Positions 26,722-37,564 of a DNA stretch of 64,000 nucleotides are shown here, one piece after another; positions within the stretch are counted from its first letter, which is position 1, and the number at the start of each line of letters is the position of its first letter. Origin of the DNA: Thioalkalivibrio sp. K90mix (GTDB taxonomy: Bacteria; Pseudomonadota; Gammaproteobacteria; Ectothiorhodospirales; Ectothiorhodospiraceae); NCBI RefSeq assembly GCF_000025545.1, contig NC_013889.1, positions 62,001 to 126,000 of the forward strand, in the 5' to 3' direction. Position numbers and translations under genes: made by a program. The notes below the pieces were generated by a model, which saw only the letters and a list, made by a program, of their open reading frames with translations, was not told the origin of the DNA and did not search any database.

Positions 26722-27681
26722 CTAGAACAAGGCGCTTTCGGCCTCCTGGTAGGCCATATTCGCATTGCGTGGCGCCAGGTCGTCGAAATCGGCCAGGTCC
26801 TGCCAGGGCGAAGCATCGAAGGAGCGGATGGCCGATTGCATGTCGGTGCCCATGTCCGCCGCCTCAAACATGTGGTCCCACAGCGCGCGCAGGTAATCGT
26901 GGGTCGCGTGGTCGAAGGTCGACAGTGCGCCCGGTTTCCCGTGGCCCGGGATGAACTTCGCATCCGCGTACTCATCCCGCAGGAGTTCGTAGGCCTGGAG
27001 CCAGCCTTCCATGCTGCCGTCGGGCAGGATGGCCAGCAGGCGACCGCTATAGAGCACGTCGCCGGCGAACACGACATTATCGGGCTCGACCACCGCGATC
27101 AGACTGCCGTGGGTGTGAGCGCTGCCCACATGGCGCACCGTCAGGGTCACGCCGCCAAGGTCCAGCTCTTCGCGATCCTCGACCGTCACGTTCGGTGGTT
27201 CGGGGTGTTCGGTGGAGCCTTCCGGCCGATCCAGCGCGTTCTCGAGCTGCATGGCGAACATCGAGGCGTTCCCTTGCATGCGGTCGACGGCCTCGGGGGC
27301 GGCCAGGATGTCGGCGCCAGCCTCGCGGAAGACGTCATTGCCCATGAAGCGATGCGGCTGCGAGTTCGTGTTGATCACGTAGCGTACCGGCTTGTCCGTT
27401 GTGGCGCGGATATGCTCCAGCATCTCTTGGGCCATCTCCGGGGTGTGGCCGGAATCGATCACGGCCACGGCGTCTTCGCCGACCACGTAACCCAGGTTCA
27501 TACGAAAGCCCTGGTTTTCGGTATCGGGCCCGCCGTACGGCCCGATCCAGGCATGGGCATGGTCCGAGACGGCTTCGGGTTCCGGCAGGATGGGGGCCTC
27601 CTTGGCCGCGAGCATCGGGCTTAGAACAAAAGCCGCCAGGGCCAGAACGAGCTGGGCCCTGTTTCGCGCGTTTTTAAGCAT
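26722..27681 (-). CDS. Exported metallo-beta-lactamase-fold protein, degenerate first metal motif
   Basis: 319 residues with a signal peptide (ALAAFVLSPMLAAKE cleavage region), related to SoxH-like or quinoprotein-relay MBL proteins. After AVIDSGHTPEMAQEM, the site that is normally TNxHxDH reads TNSQPHRFMGND, so three metal-binding residues of the first motif are replaced. The later ligands remain: HVGSAHTHGS, VFAGDVLYSGR (Asp) and FIPGHGKP (His). It may bind one metal or act non-hydrolytically. It is periplasmic. It lies 11 bases after chrA on the same strand, so it may be part of the chr transcript. Confidence 0.82.
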   Translation of the reverse strand: MLKNARNRAQLVLALAAFVLSPMLAAKEAPILPEPEAVSDHAHAWIGPYGGPDTENQGFRMNLGYVVGEDAVAVIDSGHTPEMAQEMLEHIRATTDKPVRYVINTNSQPHRFMGNDVFREAGADILAAPEAVDRMQGNASMFAMQLENALDRPEGSTEHPEPPNVTVEDREELDLGGVTLTVRHVGSAHTHGSLIAVVEPDNVVFAGDVLYSGRLLAILPDGSMEGWLQAYELLRDEYADAKFIPGHGKPGALSTFDHATHDYLRALWDHMFEAADMGTDMQSAIRSFDASPWQDLADFDDLAPRNANMAYQEAESALF

Positions 27682-27692
27682 GTCACGAACTC

Positions 27693-29041
<1,349 letters not shown>

Positions 29042-29045
<4 letters not shown>

Positions 29046-30013
29046 CTGGGATCGCGTCCGGATTGTTGTTCATAGGCCTGGCGAAGGTCGTGCAGCACCG
29101 GGGTCACCCGGGCCAGCAGGGCGTCGTCGTCTGCGCACTGTTGCTTGGCCCCGGTCAGGATGCTCTCGAAGCCCGCCGCCTCGGGGATGGGGCGGCCGCC
29201 GACATCCAGGAAATGCACCATCTCGGCCAGTCCGGCGAGACCGCTGTCGCGCTCCAGGCCGAAGGCGGCCAGCAGGACCTCGAAGGTGACGCGGTCGCCG
29301 ACGTGGGTGAAGGCGGCCCCGTCGAAGTCGAAGCCCAGGGCCTCGGCCGGGCAATCGGCCGGGGTGGGAAGCCAGACGAAGCGGGCTTCCGGGTCGATGA
29401 ATTCGCGGATCAGCCAGGCACTGGCGACCCGGTCGACCCACATGGCCGCGCGCGTGGCCCACAGCCGCCCCCGGTAGTCCGCCGGATCCAGGCGGGGGAT
29501 GCCGGAATCCGGTGCGGGCGATGGTTCGTCCGGCGAGAGCGTCGACTGGGCCGCGGACTCGAGCCGGGAGAGCAGGGCCTCCAGTGGCCCGCGTCCGGGG
29601 CCCGGGAAGTAATCGGTGCGGCGCAGCTGCTCCGCCTCGCGGTGGATCTGGCGCAGGCGCTTGAGCAATTCGGCCTCGCCCAGTCCGGGCAGTTGGCCCA
29701 GCAGGGTCTCGGCGCTGGTCTGCAGCGTGCGGTACTCGGCCTCGCGGTCGAACAGGCTGCGGTAGTGCACCTGTTCCTCGGCGCTGGCCGCCACCGGCAG
29801 GTGGTAGGCCTGGTTGCCCGCCGCCCGTGCGGATTCCGCCAGTTCCAGCAGAGCGTCGCGCAGATCGGAACGGTTGGGTAGCAGGTAGACGCCGTCGCGC
29901 AGCGTGGCGGCGCCCAGCGCCTTCAGCGCCCGCCAGAGCCGGACCCGAGTCGAATCCTGCCCGCCCTGGAAGGCGAGGATGAGCAGTTGCCAGTCGGTAT
30001 CCGGAGAATCCAT
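29042..30013 (-). CDS. chrB: Chromate resistance protein ChrB
   Basis: 323 residues. The N-terminal part (SRVRLWRALKALGAATLRDGVYLLPN-like, residues 22-50) is the ChrB helix-rich region, and the C-terminal ChrB domain contains WATRAAMWVDRVASAWLIREFIDPEARFVW. ChrB is a chromate-responsive regulator of chrBA in other bacteria. The promoter region just upstream has a perfect inverted repeat (30033-30048), consistent with autoregulation. It is coupled to chrA through an ATGA overlap. Confidence 0.93.
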
Positions 30014-30021
30014 GTTACAGG

Positions 30022-30050
30022 TATATCAATAATGTCACACACGTGACAAC
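30022..30050 (-). promoter_or_regulatory. Putative chrB promoter with palindromic operator
   Basis: On the minus strand TTGTCA (30045-30050) and GATATA (30022-30027) sit 17 bases apart and resemble -35 and -10 boxes. A perfect inverted repeat TGTCAC-ACAC-GTGACA (30033-30048) fills the spacer and overlaps the -35 box, as a repressor site would. The leader is only about 10 bases. The ISL3 element begins just upstream (30062). Confidence 0.55.
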
Positions 30051-30061
30051 AGCTGTCTTCC

Positions 30062-31396
30062 GGGCACAAAAAAGGTTCATCGAAGGATACCGGGGAGGTA
30101 TTCGTGCGCTGAAGGGCATCGTAATCTCGCGTGGAGCCGGGTTGGACACGGGAGAGGGGGATGCTGGACAAGAAGACGCTGCAGAAGCTGGGCGGCTGGG
30201 AAGGCTATCGGCTGGAACGTGCGGTATGGCCGGACGAGGCGGGCGGCACGCTGGAGTTGCACCTGAAGCCGACGCGGCAGTGGATGCACTGCGAACGCTG
30301 CGGCCACCGGACGCGTCAGGTGCACGAGACGACGCTGCGGCGGGTTCGGGATCTTCCCCTGTTCGAGTACCGGGTGGTGCTGGTGGTGCCGCGTCGCCGG
30401 GTGTGGTGCGAGCACTGCGGTGGTCCGCAGCTGGAGCGGCTGAGTTGGCTGGGGCGCTATCAGCGGCTGACCAACCGTCTGGCGGATGCCTGCAGTCAGT
30501 TGCTGCGTTCGGCCAGCATCCAGGCGGTGGCGGCCTTCTATGGCCTGGGTTGGCATACGGTGAAGACGGTGGACCGGCATCGGCTGGCGGCTTCGTTGCT
30601 GGAGCCGGACTGGGCGTCGATCCGCTATCTGGCGATGGACGAGTTCGCCCTGCACAAAGGCCACCGCTATGCCACGGTGGTGATCGAGCCGATCCGGCGC
30701 CAGGTGCTGTGGGTCGGGGAAGGCCGCTCGCGCGAGACCGCTCGGGCCTTCTTCGAGCAACTCCCCGAAGGCGTGCGCGAGCGCATCGAGGCGGTGGCGA
30801 TCGACATGACCACGGCCTTCGAGCTCGAGATCCGGGCGCAGTGTCCCCGGGCCGAGATCGTCTACGACCTGTTCCATGTGGTGGCCAAGTACGGTCGCGA
30901 GGTCATCGACCGGGTGCGCGTCGACGAGGCGAAGCGTCTGGGCGAGGACCGTCGGGCCCGTCGCGTGATCAAGTCCAGCCGCTGGTTGCTGCTGCGTAAC
31001 CGGGCGTCGCTGAACGCCGGCCAAGCGGTCCACCTGGACGAGTTGCTGCAAGCCAACCAGGCATTGCTGACAGTCTATCTGTTACGCGACGAGCTCAAGC
31101 GGCTCTGGTTCCAGCGCCGTCCGGAACAGACCTGGCAGGCCTGGCGACACTGGGTACAACAGGCACAGGAGAGCGGCATCCATGCCCTGCAGCGCTTCGC
31201 GCGGTTGCTGGAGCCCTATCTCCCCGGCATCGTCTCGCGCTGCCGGCATCGGCTGAACACCAGCGTCGTCGAAGGCATCAACAACACCATCAAGGTCATC
31301 AAGCGCCGCGCCTACGGCTACCGCGACCAGGACTACTTCTTCCTCAAAATCCGCGCCGCATTCCCCGGTAATGCTCGATGAACCACAAAAAAGCCC
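30062..31396 (+). mobile_element. ISL3-family insertion sequence
   Basis: About 1.34 kb. Imperfect inverted ends: GGGC, then a variable A/T tract, then GGTTCATCGA with TACCGGGGA further in, on the left (30062-30096). The same blocks appear reversed on the right (31361-31396). I see no 8-bp direct repeat at the boundaries, so exact ends are approximate. The right end runs into the fbp terminator, and the A/T tract may be shared. It encodes one intact transposase. Confidence 0.75.
30161..31381 (+). CDS. ISL3-family transposase
   Basis: 406 residues, intact. The N-terminal zinc-binding region has CERCGHRT and CEHCGG. A helix-turn-helix (ASIQAVAAFYGLGWHTVKTVDR) follows, then the DDE domain with AMDEFALHKGHRYATVV, VAIDMTTAFELEIRAQCP and SVVEGINNTIKVIKRRAYGY. 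The ATG at 30161 has GGAGAGGGGG ahead of it. Confidence 0.93.
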   Translation: MLDKKTLQKLGGWEGYRLERAVWPDEAGGTLELHLKPTRQWMHCERCGHRTRQVHETTLRRVRDLPLFEYRVVLVVPRRRVWCEHCGGPQLERLSWLGRYQRLTNRLADACSQLLRSASIQAVAAFYGLGWHTVKTVDRHRLAASLLEPDWASIRYLAMDEFALHKGHRYATVVIEPIRRQVLWVGEGRSRETARAFFEQLPEGVRERIEAVAIDMTTAFELEIRAQCPRAEIVYDLFHVVAKYGREVIDRVRVDEAKRLGEDRRARRVIKSSRWLLLRNRASLNAGQAVHLDELLQANQALLTVYLLRDELKRLWFQRRPEQTWQAWRHWVQQAQESGIHALQRFARLLEPYLPGIVSRCRHRLNTSVVEGINNTIKVIKRRAYGYRDQDYFFLKIRAAFPGNAR

Positions 31397-31418
31397 GGCG
31401 CCTTGCGGGGCCGGGCTT
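31387..31418 (-). terminator. Terminator of fbp
   Basis: Reading the minus strand, AAGCCCGG (complement of 31411-31418) pairs with CCGGGCTT (complement of 31391-31398) and is followed by a T-tract (31387-31392). Confidence 0.75.
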
Positions 31419-31439
31419 GCGCTGCCAGGGGCGTGGGGA

Positions 31440-32453
31440 TCAGCCCTCGTTGTGGTAGCCGGTGATGCGCTCCACTTCGTTCTTCGCGCCCAGGACCACC
31501 GGCACGCGCTGGTGGATGCCCTCGGGGCTGATGTCCATGATGCGCTCGCGGCCGGTGGTGGCGGCGCCGCCGGCCTGTTCGACGATGAAGCTCATGGGGT
31601 TGGCCTCGTACATCAGGCGCAGCTTGCCGGTCGTGCCCTTGGCCTGCATCTTCGTGTCCATCGGGTACATGAACACCCCGCCACGGCACAGGATGCGGTG
31701 CACCTCGGCCACCATGGAGGCGACCCAGCGCATGTTGAAGTCCTTGCCGCGCGGGCCTTCCTTGCCGGCCAGGCACTCGTCGATATAGCGCTTGATCGGC
31801 GCTTCCCAGAAACGGCTGTTGGACATGTTGACCGCGAACTCCTGGGTGTCCTCCGGAATCTGCACGGTGTCCTTGGTCAGCAGGAATTCACCGAAGTCCT
31901 TGTCCAGCGTGAACATCTTCACGCCCTGGCCGGTGGCCATCACCATCATCGTGGACGGGCCGTAAAGGCAGTAACCGGCGGCGACCTGCTTGGTGCCCGG
32001 CTGCAGGAAGTCTTCCGTCTTCGGATCGGTCACGCCCTCGGGGGCCTTCAGGATCGAGAAGATCGTGCCGACGGAGACGTTCACATCGATGTTGGAGGAG
32101 CCGTCCAGCGGGTCGAACAGGACCAGGTAATGACCGCGCGGCGCGTCGGCCGGCATCTCGCAGATCTCTTCCATCTCCTCGGAGGCCAGACCGGCCGCAT
32201 GGCCGTTGTGGCTCAGGCTCTCGATGAACACCTCGTTGGTGATGATGTCGAGCTTCTTCTGCGTCTCGCCCTGCACGTTCTCGGAGCCGGCGGAGCCGAG
32301 CACGCCGACCAGATCGCCCTTGTCGACGAGATTGGAGATCTTCTTGCACGCCACGGAGATGTCGTTCAGCAGACCGGTGAATTCGCCGGTCGCGCCCTGG
32401 ATGCCGCGCTGGGTTTCGATGATGCAGTTGGTCAGAGTGGTACCGATATGCAT
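31440..32453 (-). CDS. fbp: Fructose-1,6-bisphosphatase class I
   Basis: 337 residues. Metal and substrate motifs include [35 protein letters not shown] (the DPxDGSSN signature near residue 110), [20 protein letters not shown] and [21 protein letters not shown]. It dephosphorylates fructose 1,6-bisphosphate for gluconeogenesis and the Calvin cycle. The ATG at 32453 matches the family N-terminus ([10 protein letters not shown]). It is divergent from the second PFK gene with a 220-bp shared upstream region. Confidence 0.96.
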   Translation of the reverse strand: MHIGTTLTNCIIETQRGIQGATGEFTGLLNDISVACKKISNLVDKGDLVGVLGSAGSENVQGETQKKLDIITNEVFIESLSHNGHAAGLASEEMEEICEMPADAPRGHYLVLFDPLDGSSNIDVNVSVGTIFSILKAPEGVTDPKTEDFLQPGTKQVAAGYCLYGPSTMMVMATGQGVKMFTLDKDFGEFLLTKDTVQIPEDTQEFAVNMSNSRFWEAPIKRYIDECLAGKEGPRGKDFNMRWVASMVAEVHRILCRGGVFMYPMDTKMQAKGTTGKLRLMYEANPMSFIVEQAGGAATTGRERIMDISPEGIHQRVPVVLGAKNEVERITGYHNEG

Positions 32454-32673
32454 GATGCAATCCTGATGCTGTTGTGAATCGGGCGACACGGCGCGAAATG
32501 GGGCACAGCAGCCCCCTCGCGGGGCGAACGGCCCCGGCGCGCCGGGTGTCAAAGGCGGCATAGTGTAGCAAAAGCACCCTATGTGGCCGATCTGTAGCCC
32601 TGATGGCGACGCGACGGCCCTGGCACCGCGTTTGCTCGCCATTCGGGACCCCCAACAAAAATGGAGGATTTAT

Positions 32674-33939
32674 ATGCCGCAGAACGCGCTGTACGCCCAG
32701 TCGGGCGGGGTCACCGCCGTCATCAACGCCAGTGCCTGGGGGGTGATCGAGGCGGTCCGCGCCCACCCGGCCCATTTCGGCAAGATCTATGCGGCGCGGG
32801 ATGGCATCCTGGGTGTCCTGCGTGAAGAGATCATCGACCTCGACCACGAGGATCCGCTGACCCTGGCCGCCCTGCGCCATACGCCCGGGGGTGCGTTCGG
32901 CTCCTGTCGCTTCGACCTGGGTGACCCCGACAAGGACCCGGAGCAGTACGAGCGTCTGGTCGAGGTCTTCCGCGCCCATGACATCGGCACCTTCTTCTAC
33001 AACGGCGGTGGCGGCTCCATGGATACCGCGCTGAAGATCGCGAAGATGGGTGAGCGCATGGGCTTTCCGATCAGGGCGATCGGCGTGCCCAAGACGATCG
33101 ACAACGACCTTGCCGTGACCGACTCGAGCCCGGGCTTTGGTTCCGCCGCCAAGTTCATCGCCACCGTGGTGCGCGAGGCCAGTCTGGATGTCGAGTCCAT
33201 GCATACCAGCTCCACCAAGGTGTTCGTGATGGAGGTGATGGGTCGCCATGCCGGCTGGCTGGCGGCCGCCGCGGCGCTGGCGCAGGAGTTCGACGGCCAG
33301 CCGCCCATGCTGATCCTGTTCGCCGAGGTCCCGTTCGACCAGAACGACTTCCTGGACCACCTGAACCGCACCATCGAGCGTCACGGGTATTGTGTGGTGG
33401 TTGTCTCCGAGGGGCTGAAGAATCCCGACGGCGGCCTGTTCTCGGTCGCCCAGAGCCACGACGTCTACGCCTACACCCAGCTCGGCGGCGCCGCCCCGCG
33501 CCTGGCCGAACTGATCCGCGAGAAGACCGGGCACAAGCTGCACTGGGCGGTGGTGGACTACATCCAGCGTGCCGCGCGCCATATCGCGTCGAAGGTGGAC
33601 GTGGAGCAGGCTTATGCCTGCGGCCGCGCGGCGGTGGAGGGTGTGGTCGCGGGGGAGGACGCTTTCATGCCGATTATCCGGCGCGACTCCAACAAGCCCT
33701 ATCGCTGGAGTATCGGGTTCACCCATCTCGAGACTGTCGCCGACATCGAGCAGGGCATGCCGCGCAACTACATCACCCCGGACGGCTACGGCATCACCCA
33801 GGCTGCCCGTGACTACCTGCGCCCGCTGATCCAGGGCGAGGACGCCCCCCCATTCGAGCAGGGCCTGCCCTGCTACCCGCGCATTCGTGGCGAACTGCTT
33901 CCCAAACGGTGCACACCGTTCGAGGTCAGGAGCGACTAG
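32674..33939 (+). CDS. pfp: PPi-dependent phosphofructokinase (second copy)
   Basis: 421 residues. Start chosen at 32674 with TGGAGG upstream; the family N-terminus ALYAQSGGVTAVINAS follows at once. Signatures: GVPKTIDNDLAVTDSSPGFGSAA, VMEVMGRHAGWLAAAAAL and SEGLKNPDGG. The phosphoryl-donor motif reads NGGGGSMDTALKI rather than GGDD or GGDG, so donor specificity is best called probable PPi. It is the partner of fbp in the divergent pair, and both act on fructose phosphates. A second homologue lies at the window start. Confidence 0.88.
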   Translation: MPQNALYAQSGGVTAVINASAWGVIEAVRAHPAHFGKIYAARDGILGVLREEIIDLDHEDPLTLAALRHTPGGAFGSCRFDLGDPDKDPEQYERLVEVFRAHDIGTFFYNGGGGSMDTALKIAKMGERMGFPIRAIGVPKTIDNDLAVTDSSPGFGSAAKFIATVVREASLDVESMHTSSTKVFVMEVMGRHAGWLAAAAALAQEFDGQPPMLILFAEVPFDQNDFLDHLNRTIERHGYCVVVVSEGLKNPDGGLFSVAQSHDVYAYTQLGGAAPRLAELIREKTGHKLHWAVVDYIQRAARHIASKVDVEQAYACGRAAVEGVVAGEDAFMPIIRRDSNKPYRWSIGFTHLETVADIEQGMPRNYITPDGYGITQAARDYLRPLIQGEDAPPFEQGLPCYPRIRGELLPKRCTPFEVRSD

Positions 33940-33948
33940 GCGCGGCGA

Positions 33949-34188
33949 TCACTCTGCCGCGGGCTTGGCGGGTGTGCAGCATCCGCCGGGGCCTTCCTGC
34001 TGGATGGGCGGGCAGGGCGCGGTGCCGTAGGAGCAGAACACGCAGCAATCCCCCGGAAGTGGCCTCAGCAGCGTGCCGCAGCCGGTGCATTCGTAGAACC
34101 ACTGGCAGGCGTCGGTGGGCATCGTTTCCGTCTTCTGGTGCCCGCATTCAGGGCAGGTCAGCATCGAATCCAGAACGATCTCATTCAT
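33949..34188 (-). CDS. GDCCVxC-domain small zinc-ribbon protein
   Basis: 79 residues. CPECGH near residue 11 and CTGCG near 34 form a zinc-ribbon. GDCCVFC follows near residue 47, the hallmark of a family whose members include selenoproteins; here all positions are cysteine. A Pro/Cys tail ends in GGCCTPAKPAAE. The function is unknown, with thiol-based redox or metal binding likely. The ATG at 34188 fits the family start (MNEIVLDSM); an ATG eight codons upstream is also open. It converges on the PFK gene nine bases away. Confidence 0.85.
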   Translation of the reverse strand: MNEIVLDSMLTCPECGHQKTETMPTDACQWFYECTGCGTLLRPLPGDCCVFCSYGTAPCPPIQQEGPGGCCTPAKPAAE

Positions 34189-34356
34189 CTGCGTTTCAGG
34201 CGAACAGGTCATGATCAGCAATGTACAGGGACCCCTTCTCGGGAAAAACCCCGTGTGGCGCCCGGAAACGGCATATCCAGCACAAGCCGGGCGTCTAATG
34301 TGTGATGAAGGTCCCGCAAGAGGACCAGCCGAAGTCCAGAGATTGTGGAGGAGAGC

Positions 34357-34782
34357 ATGAAGAAACAAACCCTGAACCGGGCGCTCGCGGGCTTTGCGGC
34401 AGTCGCCTTGATGGGCGCTTTCGCCGCCCCGGGCACGGTGGCGGCACAAGGTGCTTACTGGCTGTCGGCCGATGGTTCGCCCGACGACATCAAGGTCGAA
34501 TATCGGCTGCGCGATCATGGCTGCGACAACGTCCGCGGCGAATGGCGCGTCGTGAACGACAGCGATGACTACGTCGATGTGACCGTGACCAAGACGGCCT
34601 ACACCTGCCCTGGCGAACTCGACGATGACGTGCGCACCACGGTGCGCCGCTTCGGCACGATTGCGCCGGGCGACATGCGCGAGCGTACGCGTGATGACAG
34701 CGTCTGCGGCGGGGCCTGGGCGCGTTCGGTCGAGGTGCTCGAGTACGAGATCGAAAAGGTCGATCCGCCCGAAGAGAGTTGA
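34357..34782 (+). CDS. Secreted hypothetical protein, 141 aa
   Basis: Begins with a clear signal peptide (residues 1-31, ending AAPGTVAAQG), then an acidic secreted domain of strands and two or more cysteines (HGCDNVRG, YTCPGELDDD, SVCGGAW) that could form disulfides. GGAGGAG precedes the ATG at 34357. I recognise no family. It lies ahead of the PA2779/PA2778 pair on the same strand, about 170 bases away. Confidence 0.8.
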   Translation: MKKQTLNRALAGFAAVALMGAFAAPGTVAAQGAYWLSADGSPDDIKVEYRLRDHGCDNVRGEWRVVNDSDDYVDVTVTKTAYTCPGELDDDVRTTVRRFGTIAPGDMRERTRDDSVCGGAWARSVEVLEYEIEKVDPPEES

Positions 34783-34951
34783 TCCAGCTCGCACTTCGTC
34801 GTCCGCGTTTCCCTGAGTGGGGCTTGATAGCGTGACGGGGCGCGAAAAAATAAGTGATTCGGGGCTTGGCGCGTCCGAGCCGCCGGGTACACTGAAGTGG
34901 TGCCTCCCCGGCGGATTGCCGGTCCCGTTCAATCGAAAAAGGAGTTCGACC

Positions 34952-35371
34952 ATGTCCCACGCACCGCATCGTCGTTGGTTGTCCGCCCCCGCCGCGTTCC
35001 TGATTGCATTGGCGCTGGCCCTGTTGCCCGCGACCCCGGCGTTCGCCGGCGTGGGAATGCTGGATACGGGCTCCATGATTCAGCAGGCCAGCGCGGATGA
35101 CACCCGCGCGCAGCTTCTCAAGCAGCTGGATGATCAGGCCGTTCGCGAGAAGCTGGTCGAGATGGGTGTGGACCCTGACCGCGCCCAGGAGCGTGTCGCC
35201 CGCCTGACCCCGGAAGAGCTCGCCCAACTCGAGGCCCGCATGGAAACCGATCCGGCCGGTGCCGCCGGCGTGGTCGGCGTGGTCGCCATCGTGTTTATCG
35301 TGCTCGTGATCCTGGACGCGGTCGGCGTGACCGACATCTTCTCGTTCGTCGGTCCCGCCCGCGAGCGCTAG
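34952..35371 (+). CDS. PA2779-family membrane protein
   Basis: 139 residues. A signal peptide (SAPAAFLIALALALLPATPAFA) is followed by a helical region with the MGVDPDRAQERVARLTPEEL stretch, typical of the PA2779 family. A C-terminal hydrophobic helix (GVVGVVAIVFIVLVILDAVGV) ends the protein. It is usually adjacent to a PA2778-type peptidase, as here seven bases downstream. AAAAAGGAG precedes the start. Role unknown. Confidence 0.85.
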   Translation: MSHAPHRRWLSAPAAFLIALALALLPATPAFAGVGMLDTGSMIQQASADDTRAQLLKQLDDQAVREKLVEMGVDPDRAQERVARLTPEELAQLEARMETDPAGAAGVVGVVAIVFIVLVILDAVGVTDIFSFVGPARER

Positions 35372-35378
35372 GCCTTTC

Positions 35379-36407
35379 ATGGCATCTGTCTACTGGCGGC
35401 GAGCCCCCGGGCTCGCCGCACTCGTTTGCGGTCTGTTTGCCGTGCTCTGGCTCAGCGGTTGTGCCACGGCACCGCAGAGCGCACAGCTCTCCAGTGAGGC
35501 CCCGGAGAACTTGCCTGTGCGCGTGGAACTGGAAGATACCCCGTTCTTCCCGCAGGAGGATTACCAGTGCGGCCCGGCAGCCCTGGCGACGGTGCTGGGT
35601 GCGCGCGGGATCGATGCCTCGCTGGAAGAGCTGATCCACGAGGTCTACATCCCGGCTCGCGAGGGTAGCCTGCAGGCCGAGATGCGTGCCGCGGCGCGTG
35701 CGCGTGACCTGGTCGCCTACCGGGTGGAGCCGCAGCTGGAATCCATCCTGCGCGAGGTGGCAGAGGGCAACCCGGTCGTGGTGTTCCAGAACCTCGGGGT
35801 CGCGATGTTCCCCGAATGGCACTTTGCCGTGGTAATGGGCTACGACCTGGAGGAGCGCGAGGTGTATCTGCGCAGCGGGCCTATCGAGCGCCACGTGAAT
35901 TCGTTCGCCCGCTTCGAACGCACCTGGGCGCGCGGCGATCGCTGGGCCTTCCTGGTGATCGAACCGGATCAGCTGCCGGCCACGGCCGAGCCGCTGCGCT
36001 GGTTGCGTGCGGTGAACGAACTGGAGCAGGTGGGTCGTCTGGGCCCGGCCGCCACGGGGTATCAGACCGCAATGGAGCGCTGGCCGGAGCACCCGATCGG
36101 CTATGTCGGGCGGGCGAATGTGGCCTTTGCCCAGGGCGACCTGCCAACGGCGGAGGACGCCCTGCGCCAGTTGATCGAGCGGGACCCGCAACGGCACGAG
36201 GGCTGGAACAACCTCGCCCATGTGCTGATTGCCCGCCAGTGCGGCGAGCAGGCCCGCGAGGCGGCCAGTTGCGCGGGCGAACTGGCCGGCCCCGGAAGCT
36301 ATGCGCCTACCCTGGGGGCGGCGGCCGGGGCACCTGACGACGGCGCTCAGTGCCGCGCCCTGCCGCCCTGCCCTGCGGCGCTGGAAGCCCGCGCGCCGCA
36401 GGAGTAG
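35379..36407 (+). CDS. PA2778-family C39-like cysteine peptidase lipoprotein with TPR
   Basis: 342 residues. Lipobox LSGCATAP is near residue 26. The C39-like papain-fold domain has its Cys in DYQCGPAALATVLG (near residue 64) and its His in EWHFAVVMGYD (near 148). A TPR-like C-terminal region follows (AATGYQTAMERWPEHP, DALRQLIERDPQRHEGWNNL). It is thus a periplasm-facing or outer-membrane protease or amidase-like enzyme of unknown substrate. It is coupled to the PA2779 gene. Confidence 0.87.
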   Translation: MASVYWRRAPGLAALVCGLFAVLWLSGCATAPQSAQLSSEAPENLPVRVELEDTPFFPQEDYQCGPAALATVLGARGIDASLEELIHEVYIPAREGSLQAEMRAAARARDLVAYRVEPQLESILREVAEGNPVVVFQNLGVAMFPEWHFAVVMGYDLEEREVYLRSGPIERHVNSFARFERTWARGDRWAFLVIEPDQLPATAEPLRWLRAVNELEQVGRLGPAATGYQTAMERWPEHPIGYVGRANVAFAQGDLPTAEDALRQLIERDPQRHEGWNNLAHVLIARQCGEQAREAASCAGELAGPGSYAPTLGAAAGAPDDGAQCRALPPCPAALEARAPQE

Positions 36408-36418
36408 CGGGCGGCCCG

Positions 36419-36646
36419 TCAGGCCTTGCGCTTGTCCAGGGTCTGTTCGGCGTGTTTGAGAACCAGCCCCAGGTTCTGTTTCTCGACGTCCGTGACCTGC
36501 GGGTCTTCCTTCACGGCGTGGCGCAGGTGCTCGACCAGTTGCGCCAGTTCGTCGCGCGAAATCTGGTGGAAGTTGAACCCGCCCCCGTAGCGGGCCTCGA
36601 GCTGGTCCCAGTAATCGGCGAGCGGCGGACGGTAGTCATCGGTCAT
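36419..36646 (-). CDS. Small hypothetical protein, 75 aa
   Basis: Begins MTDDYRPPLADYWDQLEARY and is acidic and soluble with helical regions (DELAQLVEHLRHAVKED, LVLKHAEQTLDKRKA). No family is recognised. It converges with the PA2778 gene and is divergent from coaD. The shape and the absence of a better ORF support it, but expression is unproven. Confidence 0.6.
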   Translation of the reverse strand: MTDDYRPPLADYWDQLEARYGGGFNFHQISRDELAQLVEHLRHAVKEDPQVTDVEKQNLGLVLKHAEQTLDKRKA

Positions 36647-36758
36647 CGGTAGCCCTTGATGGCGGTGGACGAGACGGGGCAGTGTAAAGCCTGTCCAGGC
36701 GATTTCCGAACATGCCCGGGTGGGGGTGTTTGGTGTGCCACCCCCCCTTGCGGTCTAA

Positions 36759-37562
<804 letters not shown>

Positions 37563-37564
37563 CG

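Noticed and set aside
34804-34816. CCGCGTTTCCCTGAG looks like an element end.
   Set aside because: Only about ten matching bases, no partner and no target duplication.
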